A DNA stretch of 23,881 nucleotides from DATFEN01 sp035691285 (lineage in GTDB: Bacteria; Acidobacteriota; Vicinamibacteria; Fen-336): assembly GCA_035691285.1 (NCBI GenBank), contig DASSJI010000298.1:1-23881 (forward strand), given 5' to 3'. Position 1 is the stretch's first letter. The number at the start of each line of letters is the position of its first letter. The notes beneath the pieces are model-generated. The model saw only the letters and a program-made list of their open reading frames with translations, was not told the origin of the DNA and made no database searches. The translations under genes were made by a program, and so were the position numbers. Below are positions 7,999 through 18,527 of the stretch, one piece after another.

Positions 7999-8346
7999 CT
8001 AGCGGCTTCCGGGCGGGGCCTCGCCGAACACCGCGGTCCAGGCATCGCGCGCCTCCTCGAACCGTGCGAGCGCCTCCGTCACGAGGCTTGGACGGAAGCC
8101 GCCGCGCAAGTGGTCGCAGTCCTTGGAGAAGGCCTCGAAGTAGACATGGTATGCGAACTCCGTACTGCCCAGCGCCGAGAGCGCGACCGCGCGGCGGAGA
8201 CGGGTCTCGAGGTACTGGTAGACGCGCGGGTGGTTCCCGCGGTCGCGCCGAAGCACCTCGTCGCAGGCCGCGATCATCTCCTCGTGCCGTTCCAGATGTT
8301 CGAGCGCGTACGTGGCCAGGACCCAGGCCTCGATGGCGTGGCGCAC
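7999..8346 (-). CDS. Orphan helical protein, probably 5'-truncated
   Basis: A minus-strand frame with good coding character ends at 7999-8001. From a GTG at 8346 it gives 115 residues, predicted mostly helical, with TPR-like spacing (AIEAWVLATYALEHLERHEE, then YQYLETRLRRAVALSALG). The open frame extends to 8514, but its upstream part is antisense to a recognisable transposase fragment (8435-8672), so the native 5' end is probably lost near 8400. I do not recognise the family. It lies between the copied boxB tail and the transposase remnant and may well be a pseudogene. Confidence 0.45.
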   Translation of the reverse strand: MRHAIEAWVLATYALEHLERHEEMIAACDEVLRRDRGNHPRVYQYLETRLRRAVALSALGSTEFAYHVYFEAFSKDCDHLRGGFRPSLVTEALARFEEARDAWTAVFGEAPPGSR

Positions 8347-8434
8347 GCGCGCGCCAGCTGCCGCCAGGCGTCCGCCCACTCGCGTCCTCCATATCGGATC
8401 GGCGGACCTCTCCGTTCCCTCGCGACCGACAGCC

Positions 8435-8669
8435 AAGAGTCTCTTCCGCGAGCACCTGCTGGCGCAGCTCGTCGAGAAGCACACCATCTCCCAGGAGCTG
8501 GCCACCAAGCTCATGGCTCGGAAACATCCGGGTTTTTCAGCTCACGATGGCGGATCAGCCTATTACGCCAATCGCGTTCGCGGAGCGCGCGCCCGTGAGG
8601 AGCCGGGAGCGGGCGAGCATGAAGAGCCGCCAGCCAGGAAGCGCCGCTGCAGCGCCCGTTGGGCGGGCC

Positions 8670-8672
<3 letters not shown>
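8435..8672 (+). pseudogene. IS91-like transposase remnant, copy 1
   Basis: The plus frame reads SLFREHLLAQLVEKHTIS then LMARKHPGFSAH, matching the segment of IS91-like transposases usually seen as LFR..VL..L...G.IS..LV..LL.WRHSGFSVH. Farther on, RKRRCSARWAGL matches the start of the C-terminal zinc-binding part. The intervening catalytic region is deleted. 8623-8672 is nearly identical to 12951-12999 in copy 2. The end meets the stop codon of the kinase gene on the other strand. Confidence 0.65.
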
Positions 8673-11680
<3,008 letters not shown>

Positions 11681-11684
<4 letters not shown>

Positions 11685-12241
11685 CCGGACAGGCGCTTGA
11701 AGAGCCAGGCGCGGGCCGCGCGCCACTGGCGAGTGACGGTCGCCTCCGACACGTTCATCGCCTGCGCAGCCTCGTCGAGGCTCAGCCCGCCGAAGTAGCG
11801 CAGCTCCACGAGGCGCGCGCGCTCGGGGTCGAAGGCGGTGAGCTCGTCGAAGGCTTCGTCGAGGGCGAGGACGTCGACGTCCCGCGGGTCCTGGGCGGCG
11901 AGGCTTTCGTCCAGGGTGACGCGCTGGGCCCCGCCGGCCCGCCGTGCTGCATTGCGTCGCCGTGCGTGGTCCACCAGGACGCGCCGCATCATGCGCGCCG
12001 CGACGCCGAAGAACTGGGCGCGGTTCTTCCAGTGCGTGCGGCTCTGCCCGAGCAGCCGCAGATACGCCTCGTTCACGAGAGCCGTCGGTTGCAGCGTGTG
12101 CCTGCGCCGCTCGCGGCGGAGCTGCCGCGCGGCCTGACGGTGCAGCTCGCCGTAGACGGCCTCGGCAAAGGGCTCCTGTGCGGCGGGCTCGCCGCGGGCC
12201 CAGGCACGAAGAAGTCCCGTCAAGTCGTCGGGTTGCGACAC
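11681..12241 (-). CDS. ECF RNA polymerase sigma factor (TIGR02999-like)
   Basis: The 186-residue protein has the ECF sigma organisation: region 2 with QPTALVNEAYLRLLGQ and FFGVAARMMRRVLVDHAR, and region 4 with LVELRYFGGLSLDEAAQAMN and VSEATVTRQWRAARAWL. These are hallmarks of the TIGR02999 subgroup, whose genes very often sit next to protein kinases. The start is GTG at 12241; no strong ribosome site is visible. No anti-sigma factor gene is adjacent. The stop overlaps the kinase start by four bases, so stoichiometric expression and kinase-dependent activation, as known for kinase-linked ECF groups, is a fair inference. The target promoters are not known. Confidence 0.92.
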
Positions 12242-12361
12242 GGGGGGAAGCCTCGCGGGGAGTATAGCGCCCGGATCCGAACCGGGGCTTGACGGAGACG
12301 ACCGCCTTCCTGCGCGTTCTCTCTCAGGGCGGTCCTTCGATTCGCCCGAGGAGGTCCTTCA
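12242..12361. promoter_or_regulatory. Divergent intergenic region between sigma factor and secreted protein genes
   Basis: These 120 bases must hold both promoters. On the minus strand TATACT (12261-12266) is a good -10 candidate for the sigma-kinase operon, but no matching -35 is seen, so another sigma or autoregulation is possible. On the plus strand a strong AGGAGG (12349-12354) serves the secreted protein gene. Confidence 0.35.
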
Positions 12362-12856
12362 ATGCGTCTCGCGCTTTCCGTTCCGCTCGTCCTCGCGCTC
12401 GCGTTCGCCGGCACGGCCGACGCGGCGGGTCCCGACAGGGACCTGCGCCTGGACGTCGTGTATTCGCGCTACCAGGGCGAGCGGCAGATCTCGTCCCAGG
12501 CCTACTCGTTCTTCGTGACGCCGGGCGGCGAGGAATCCTCCGTGCGCTTCGGCCTGCAGGTGCCGGTGATGGTCCGACTCGATGCCGGGGCGCCCACGGT
12601 GATGTTCAAGGACGTCGGCACGCACCTGTCTTGCAAGGCTGAACCGCCCGAGGCCGGTGCCTATCGGCTGGCGTTCTCCCTCGAGCAAGGGACGGTGGCC
12701 GAGGGCGGTTCGGCCGCCAACCCAGCGCTCCGCACCTTCCGCTCGCAAGCCAGCCTGCGAATGGCGCCGGGCGAGACCCGCAACTACGTGACGGCGGCGG
12801 ACCCTCAGTCGGGCGAGACGCTCAAGATCGACGTGACGCTGAACGCCCGCCCCTAG
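12362..12856 (+). CDS. Secreted protein of unknown function
   Basis: The 164-residue product begins with a clear signal peptide (MRLALSVPLVLALAFAGTADAA), and its ATG is preceded by AGGAGG at a spacing of seven bases, so the start is firm. The mature part is predicted to be beta-rich: DLRLDVVYSRYQGERQ, VRFGLQVPV, FKDVGTHLSC, NPALRTFRSQASLRM and TLKIDVTLNA. It resembles an uncharacterised secreted family found in Acidobacteria-like genomes, with the same order of a variable N-terminal strand, an R.G..VPV motif and a DVGT.L.C motif. It has one cysteine in the mature part. It diverges from the sigma-kinase operon and might be a target of that sigma factor, but nothing proves it. Confidence 0.85.
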   Translation: MRLALSVPLVLALAFAGTADAAGPDRDLRLDVVYSRYQGERQISSQAYSFFVTPGGEESSVRFGLQVPVMVRLDAGAPTVMFKDVGTHLSCKAEPPEAGAYRLAFSLEQGTVAEGGSAANPALRTFRSQASLRMAPGETRNYVTAADPQSGETLKIDVTLNARP

Positions 12857-12950
12857 AAGCCGGCCCCCAACCAGCGGCTTGCTGTCCGGGGCCTTGAACT
12901 GGCGGCCCCAGGCCGCGCGGACGGTCTGGATCAGCGTGTCCGGCAGGGCG

Positions 12951-13176
12951 AGAGCCGCCAGCCAGAAGCGCCGCTGCAGCGCCAGTTGGGCGCGCCTCAT
13001 CGCGAAGGTCTTCCAGGCCGACCCGCTGACCTGTCGCCAGTGCGGGGGCAAGCTCAAGATCGTGGCTTACCTCCACGACCAGGTCGCCATCCGCCGGTCC
13101 TAAGCCTCCGCCGGCCGTCCACGAAGTCGTCTGCGTGCCGGTCGATGAGGATGGCCGGGAACTCGTCGCGCCCTGA
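12951..13176 (+). pseudogene. IS91-like transposase C-terminal remnant, copy 2
   Basis: The plus frame reads SWARLIAKVFQADPLTC, CRQCGGKLKIVAYLHDQ and VAIRR, then stops at 13101-13103. The adjacent frame 13105-13176 continues with PPPAVHEVVCVPVDEDGREL and a stop, the usual tail of these transposases. Joining needs a frameshift plus a missing stretch after IRR. A one-base deletion relative to copy 1 (8638-8640) is a second lesion. Only the C-terminal zinc-binding region survives; the rest of the element and its ends are gone. 12857-12950 shows nothing I can assign. Confidence 0.75.
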
Positions 13177-13221
13177 GGCCGCCAGATCCTCCCAGCGCCC
13201 GGCACGAGGGGCCGCTCGGGG

Positions 13222-13602
13222 CTACGCCAACGGCAGGCGCACTGCCTTGGCAATCTTCTCGAACACCCGGTCCTCGGTGAGCAGGACGCCACGGGTGTCG
13301 ATCGTGCATTGCGCCACGTGCGCGTCTGGCGTGGAAACCGACAGCCCCCTGGCGCGAAGCTCCGCTCGCAGCTTCCCCACACGGAACCAGTGCTCGGGGT
13401 CGGTCCCGACCGCGGGCAACTGCGACAGCATGTCCTGGAGCTCGGCCCGCTCCGCGGCGTCGAGCCGTCCGCTGAGCAACTCGGCGGACACGATCACGGG
13501 AAGGTGGAGCCGCCCCTCGTCCAGCGCCTCGTCGACGAGCCCCGAGCCGCCCCCCGCCAGCCAGGCGATCCAGCTCGACGTGTCAACGACGAGAGCGCTC
13601 AC
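13222..13602 (-). CDS. vapC: PIN-domain ribonuclease toxin (VapC-like)
   Basis: This 126-residue PIN-domain protein probably cleaves RNA when released from its antitoxin. The four acidic positions expected for Mg-dependent catalysis are present: Asp7 (VVDTSSW), Glu41 (VSAELLSGR), Asp93 (TPDAHVAQ) and Asp111 (LTEDRVF). Length and layout are typical of VapC. It starts at a GTG (13602) inside the end of the upstream antitoxin gene, a 20-base overlap that is usual for such pairs and keeps the toxin coupled to antitoxin translation. It sits between a transposase remnant and a truncated Uma2 gene, in keeping with acquisition by mobile DNA. Confidence 0.92.
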   Translation of the reverse strand: MSALVVDTSSWIAWLAGGGSGLVDEALDEGRLHLPVIVSAELLSGRLDAAERAELQDMLSQLPAVGTDPEHWFRVGKLRAELRARGLSVSTPDAHVAQCTIDTRGVLLTEDRVFEKIAKAVRLPLA

Positions 13603-13792
13603 GCGAGACCTCGAGGTCCACGTCCAGTCGGATCCGTCCCCGCAGCGCTTTCGCTTTCCCTGCGGCGGCGCTCCGCTTCACCAGCGCAAGGCCGGCGACG
13701 AGAGTCTCGGTGATCCCTTTCCCGGAAGCCTTGGTCGCCTGATCCAGCAGGTCGATCGGCAGGTTTGCCGTGACCCGCCTCGTTTCGTTCAT
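13583..13792 (-). CDS. Antitoxin of PIN toxin pair (VapB-like)
   Basis: This 69-residue protein from ATG 13792 starts with RRVTANLPIDLLDQATKASG, which looks like the strand-helix-helix of a ribbon-helix-helix DNA-binding antitoxin. It ends with a basic and acidic tail (LRGRIRLDVDLEVSRERS) that would bind the toxin. It precedes and overlaps the PIN toxin gene, the standard antitoxin-first order. An alternative ATG at 13796 is in another frame and gives a shadow. It presumably represses its own promoter together with the toxin; an inverted repeat overlaps its start. Confidence 0.85.
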   Translation of the reverse strand: MNETRRVTANLPIDLLDQATKASGKGITETLVAGLALVKRSAAAGKAKALRGRIRLDVDLEVSRERSRR

Positions 13793-13817
13793 ACATTGAT
13801 ACTGGCCCCGATATGAA
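13788..13817. promoter_or_regulatory. Possible operator of toxin-antitoxin operon
   Basis: TTCATA (13788-13793) and TATGAA (13812-13817) form an inverted repeat with an 18-base spacer, covering the antitoxin start codon and the bases just upstream. Autoregulated antitoxins commonly bind such repeats. A six-base arm could be chance. Confidence 0.35.
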
Positions 13818-13903
13818 CCGCAGTCAAGAGCCTCGCCGCGGACGCGGCACTGCGGCGTCGCTGCCCCCCCCCGCGCCTGCAGGGGCCTCACTCCAGGCGC
13901 AAA

Positions 13904-13964
13904 CCAGCCTCGATCATCCGGTGATACTCGTCTGCCCGAATGCGCCGCAGCTCCGCGCCGAGGA
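13904..13964 (-). pseudogene. Second Uma2-family fragment, fused to boxB 3' flank
   Basis: The minus frame encodes AELRRIRADEYHRMIEAG, the same N-terminal Uma2 segment as at 7835-7895, and then runs to an early stop. The start codon and first codons are missing because of a 51-base deletion relative to the other copy, and the sequence joins the boxB downstream flank. It cannot be expressed as a nuclease. 13818-13903 holds no recognisable feature except a run of nine C (13864-13872). Confidence 0.75.
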
Positions 13965-13995
13965 GAGCGGATCAGTCCAGCCGCACGTACTCGTA
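13904..13995 (-). repeat. Duplicated block: Uma2 fragment plus boxB 3' end, copy 2
   Basis: This is the partner of 7835-7977. Here the boxB end is part of the intact gene (stop at 13972-13974), so this is the probable source locus of the boxB tail. Only two differences are visible in 92 aligned bases, apart from the 51-base gap. Confidence 0.85.
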
Positions 13996-15387
13996 CTCGA
14001 AAGGCAGGCCCTTGATGCCGCGCGCCGGCTTCGCGAGCCAGTTCGCGATCTGGCCGGGTGCGGTGACCGCCTTCGAGAGGCTGCGCACGTAAGCGCGGTC
14101 CGCCTCGGTCGGCAGCCATTCGCCCTTGCGACGCTCCCACTCATCCCTGGTCAGCAGCGCGCCGTTCACGTCGAACGGCATGTCGGCGTAGAGGCCGATG
14201 TGGCGGTAGAAGCGCTTGGCGGGCAGCCGCAGGCGCTCCTCGAGGCCGGCCTCCTCGAGCCGCTTGTTCCAGCGGTCGACGCCGCGCTGGCAGTCCTCGA
14301 CGTACTCGTCCCGGAGCACCTCGTTCATCGCGTTCCTGAGCGGCACGTCCTCCTCGGCCACGACGCCGTCCTTCACGACAGGCATGCGATAGCTCTGGTC
14401 GAGAGCGACGTGATCCTCGTAGCTCGGCTCCTTGGCCCGGCCCTTGAGGCCGGCGGCGAAGTAGCTCGCTGCGTTCGAGGACACCTCGCCGCCGAACAGG
14501 TCGAGGGACAGCGCGAACCAGAGGTTCAGGTGCTTCTGGACCACGTCCAGGGGAATCCCGCCCAGGCTGCGGACGTCCTCGTTGGGGTCCTGCTTCATGA
14601 GCTCGGCGGTGCGCTGGACCACGCGCTCGACCCCGGTCTCGCCCACGAACATGTGATGGGCCTCCTCGGTGAGCATGAAGCGCGTCGTGCGCGCGAGGGG
14701 CTCGAAGCCGCTCTCGGCGAGGGCCAGGAGCTGGTACTTGCCGTCGCGGTCCGTGAACATCGTGAACATGAAGAAGTCGAGCCAGTTGTCCACGGGCGCG
14801 TTGAAGGCGCCCAGGATGCGCGGCTTGTCGGGGTTGCCGCTGCGGCGCAGGAGCAGCTCCTCGGCCTCCTCGCGGCCGTCGCGGCCGAAGTAGCTGTGGA
14901 GCAGGTACACCATCGCCCACAGGTGGCGGCCCTCCTCGACGTTCACCTGGAACAGGTTCCGCATGTCGTACAGGGAGGGAGCGCTCTGGCCGAGCAGGCG
15001 CTGCTGCTCGACGCTGGCGGGCTCCGTGTCGCCCTGCGTCACGATGAGCCGCCGCAGCGTGTTGCGGTGCTCGCCGGGCACGACGTCCCAGACCGGCGCG
15101 CCGTAGCTGTCGCCGAAGCCGATCGTGCGGTCCGCCACGGCGTCGGCAAGGAAGATCCCCCAGCGGTAGTCGGGCATCTTCACGTAGTCGAATTTCGCCC
15201 AGCCCTCGGCGTCGACGGCGACCGCGGTGCGCAGCCAGACGTCCTTCTCCTGGAAGCCCTCGGGGCCCATCTCCCGCCACCAGCCGAGGTAGTTCGGAAG
15301 CCAGGCCTCGAGGGCCCGGAGCAGGCGCTTGTCCTCCGCCAGCTCCACGTTGTTCGGTATCTTCGCGTTCAGGTCGACTGCGGACAT
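13972..15387 (-). CDS. boxB: Benzoyl-CoA 2,3-epoxidase subunit B
   Basis: BoxB is the diiron oxygenase that converts benzoyl-CoA to its 2,3-epoxide with O2 and electrons from the reductase BoxA. The 471 residues match the family throughout (MSAVDLNAKIPNNVELAEDK at the start, KGLPFEYEYVRLD at the end) with its usual length. Candidate iron ligands of the helical core are Glu122, Glu152 and His155 (EEGRHLW), Asp213, Glu242 and His245 (EEAHHMF), giving the two ExxH motifs of class I diiron proteins. The ATG at 15387 has GAGGTGA upstream. boxC ends 10 bases before, so the two are cotranscribed from the boxC promoter. boxA and the ligase are absent from the window, so reductase and benzoate-CoA ligase must be elsewhere. 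Its 3' end occurs again at 7947-7977. Confidence 0.97.
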   Translation of the reverse strand: MSAVDLNAKIPNNVELAEDKRLLRALEAWLPNYLGWWREMGPEGFQEKDVWLRTAVAVDAEGWAKFDYVKMPDYRWGIFLADAVADRTIGFGDSYGAPVWDVVPGEHRNTLRRLIVTQGDTEPASVEQQRLLGQSAPSLYDMRNLFQVNVEEGRHLWAMVYLLHSYFGRDGREEAEELLLRRSGNPDKPRILGAFNAPVDNWLDFFMFTMFTDRDGKYQLLALAESGFEPLARTTRFMLTEEAHHMFVGETGVERVVQRTAELMKQDPNEDVRSLGGIPLDVVQKHLNLWFALSLDLFGGEVSSNAASYFAAGLKGRAKEPSYEDHVALDQSYRMPVVKDGVVAEEDVPLRNAMNEVLRDEYVEDCQRGVDRWNKRLEEAGLEERLRLPAKRFYRHIGLYADMPFDVNGALLTRDEWERRKGEWLPTEADRAYVRSLSKAVTAPGQIANWLAKPARGIKGLPFEYEYVRLD

Positions 15388-15397
15388 CTCATCACCT

Positions 15398-17041
<1,644 letters not shown>

Positions 17042-17050
17042 AGAAGGACG

Positions 17051-17080
17051 AAGATAATGCGGCCGAGACCGGTCTGTCAA
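17051..17080 (-). promoter_or_regulatory. Predicted boxCB promoter
   Basis: On the minus strand a consensus -35 TTGACA (17075-17080) is followed after 18 bases by TATCTT (17051-17056), four of six matches to the -10 consensus. The predicted start falls near 17044, so the boxC ATG at 17041 would be almost at the transcript end. An operator-like palindrome borders the -35. Confidence 0.7.
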
Positions 17081-17093
17081 GCAGTATAGTGCA
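17080..17093. promoter_or_regulatory. Probable BoxR operator O2, imperfect
   Basis: AGCAGTATAGTGCA matches the perfect operator at 17112-17125 in 12 of 14 positions. It lies exactly between the -35 boxes of the divergent boxC and boxR promoters. The centres of the two sites are 32 bases apart, about three helical turns, so dimers would sit on the same face. TGCA-containing sites are known targets of the BzdR/BoxR family. Confidence 0.65.
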
Positions 17094-17122
17094 TTGACTG
17101 CCGCTCTGCCTTGCACTATAGT
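17094..17122 (+). promoter_or_regulatory. Predicted boxR promoter
   Basis: TTGACT (17094-17099), a 17-base spacer and TATAGT (17117-17122) form a near-consensus housekeeping promoter. The start would be near 17129, so the boxR message is probably leaderless (ATG 17131), in keeping with the absence of a ribosome site. Confidence 0.75.
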
Positions 17123-17125
17123 GCA
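17112..17125. promoter_or_regulatory. Probable BoxR operator O1, perfect palindrome
   Basis: TGCACTATAGTGCA is a perfect 14-base palindrome that covers the boxR -10 box and ends five bases before its start codon. Binding here would block boxR transcription, giving autorepression. The TGCA ends agree with the TGCA repeats recognised by BzdR/BoxR regulators. Confidence 0.75.
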
Positions 17126-17130
17126 CCAAC

Positions 17131-17877
17131 ATGGAGACGGTCCGCCTCCTGGCGGCGCTGGGCCGGCGCGTGCGCCAGCTCCGCGCGGAGCGTGGCTTCT
17201 CGCTCCGCGAGCTCAGCGCCCGCGCTGGGCTCTCCGTGCGTTTCCTCGGACAGGTCGAGGCGGGCCAGGGCAACATCTCGGTGAGCAATCTCGCTGCGCT
17301 CGCCAGCGCGCTGTCCACGTCCCCCGCCGCGCTTCTTTCGGATCTCGGAGCGGGCGGGCCGCCCGTGATCGCGCTCCTGGGCCTGCGCGGCGCCGGCAAG
17401 AGCACCATCGGCCGCCGGCTCGCCCGGCGGCTGCGCCTCCCCTTCGTCGAGCTGGATCGGCGCGTCGAGGAAGCGGCGGGCCTGACGCTCGGCGAGCTCT
17501 TCGCGCTGCACGGCGAGGACTACTACCGGCGCCTGGAGCGCGACGCCCTCGAAGGTCTCCTGGCGTCGGGCCAACCCGTGGTGCTCGCGACCGGCGGCGG
17601 CATCGTCAACTCGCCGGAGACCTACGCGCTCCTGAAACGGAGGGCGTTGACCATCTGGCTTCGCGCCCGCGCGCAGGACCACTGGAACCGCGTCGTCCAG
17701 CAGGGCGACCGCAGGCCGATGGCCGACCGTCCCCAGGCGATGGCGGAGCTGCGCCGCATCCTGGCGGTCCGCGAGCCTCTCTACGCCGAGGCGGCCCACA
17801 CGGTGGACACCTCCCGCCTCGACGCGGAGGCCGTGGCCGCGGCGGCCGCGGCGGTCGTGCTGTCGGCTCAGGCCTGA
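17131..17877 (+). CDS. boxR: XRE-shikimate kinase-like regulator of benzoyl-CoA genes
   Basis: The 248 residues fuse an N-terminal XRE helix-turn-helix (about 8-65: RGFSLRELSARAGLSVRFLG, QVEAGQGNISVSNLAALASA) to a shikimate kinase-like domain (about 79-245) with Walker A GLRGAGKST (84-92), Asp109, and the glycine motif ATGGG (153-157). This is the layout of BoxR/BzdR, repressors that respond to benzoyl-CoA bound by the kinase-like domain. Walker A looks intact, so nucleotide binding is possible; catalysis is not expected from the family. The gene diverges from boxCB across 89 bases holding two TGCA-type palindromes, one over its own promoter, so both autoregulation and control of boxCB are likely. 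The start is the ATG directly after the operator. It converges with the methyltransferase gene eight bases away; no terminator is visible. Confidence 0.93.
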   Translation: METVRLLAALGRRVRQLRAERGFSLRELSARAGLSVRFLGQVEAGQGNISVSNLAALASALSTSPAALLSDLGAGGPPVIALLGLRGAGKSTIGRRLARRLRLPFVELDRRVEEAAGLTLGELFALHGEDYYRRLERDALEGLLASGQPVVLATGGGIVNSPETYALLKRRALTIWLRARAQDHWNRVVQQGDRRPMADRPQAMAELRRILAVREPLYAEAAHTVDTSRLDAEAVAAAAAAVVLSAQA

Positions 17878-17885
17878 CGCTGGCC

Positions 17886-18491
17886 TTAGCCCGGCCTCCG
17901 GAACACCACACAGTAGGCGTCGCCCTCGCCCGGCCAGGCGTCGTGGCGGTCCACCACCACGAAGCCGCTCGCCACCATCTCTTCGAGCAGCGTGTCGATG
18001 GCGATGCCGTGGCCCCCGCGCTCCGGGACGCCGGAGAGCCTCGGCCAGTCCTGCCGCGGACGCGTGTCGATGACGGCGATGCGGCCCCCCGGCCTGAGGG
18101 CGGCCCACAGGCTGCCGCGCATGGGCGCGGGGTCGGTGAAGTGGTGGTACACGAGCCGCAGCAGGATCGCGTCGCAGCATCCCTCGGGGAGTCCGGTGCT
18201 CGTCTGGTCTCCCAGCACCGCGACGACGTTGTCGAGACCTTCGTCCCGGGCGCGTCCTCCGATCTCGTCCAGCTTCGCCTGCTCGATCTCCGTCGCGTAG
18301 ACGCGCCCGCCGGGACCGACACGCTCCGCCAGCACGACGCTGAACCGGCCGTCGCCCGCGCCGACGTCGGCCACCGTCATCCCGGAGCGGAGGGCGAGGG
18401 CTTCGAGGATGCCGGTGCGCTCGGCGACGACGTCCGCCGGCGCGGGCGTGGTCAGGAGCGCGAGGGGGACGAGGGAAAGGAGTCTTCGCAA
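17886..18491 (-). CDS. Exported class I SAM-dependent methyltransferase
   Basis: The 201-residue protein has a class I methyltransferase fold: motif I VADVGAGDGRF (40-50), an acidic end of strand 2 (YATEIEQ), GDQTSTGLP, and CCDAILLRLVYHHF for motif IV. It starts at a TTG (18491) preceded by GGGAGG five bases away. The first 19 residues (MRRLLSLVPLALLTTPAPAD) look like a signal peptide, which places the enzyme outside the cytoplasm, where SAM is not expected; similar predicted exported methyltransferases occur in several proteobacterial families without known substrates. It follows the flavoprotein gene by 36 bases and is probably the last gene of the FKBP operon. The substrate is unknown. Confidence 0.85.
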   Translation of the reverse strand: MRRLLSLVPLALLTTPAPADVVAERTGILEALALRSGMTVADVGAGDGRFSVVLAERVGPGGRVYATEIEQAKLDEIGGRARDEGLDNVVAVLGDQTSTGLPEGCCDAILLRLVYHHFTDPAPMRGSLWAALRPGGRIAVIDTRPRQDWPRLSGVPERGGHGIAIDTLLEEMVASGFVVVDRHDAWPGEGDAYCVVFRRPG

Positions 18492-18527
18492 GGCTGCCTC
18501 CCGGCGCGGCTGCGCCGCCCCCGTCCT

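Noticed and set aside
12267..12292. Minus-strand CCCGG-TTCGGAT-CCGGG resembling a tRNA T-arm
   Set aside because: No complementary acceptor strand, D-arm or anticodon arm is found at the expected distances, so it is a chance hairpin.
12857..13057. Minus-strand frame reading RRFWLAALALPDTLIQTVRA with good GC at third positions
   Set aside because: The plus strand of the same region matches an IS91-like transposase with its zinc-binding motif; the minus frame is its shadow, and no protein family is recognised.
13864..13872. Run of nine C as a possible phase-variable tract
   Set aside because: It lies in non-coding decayed sequence, not in or just upstream of an intact reading frame, so slippage would have no clear effect.
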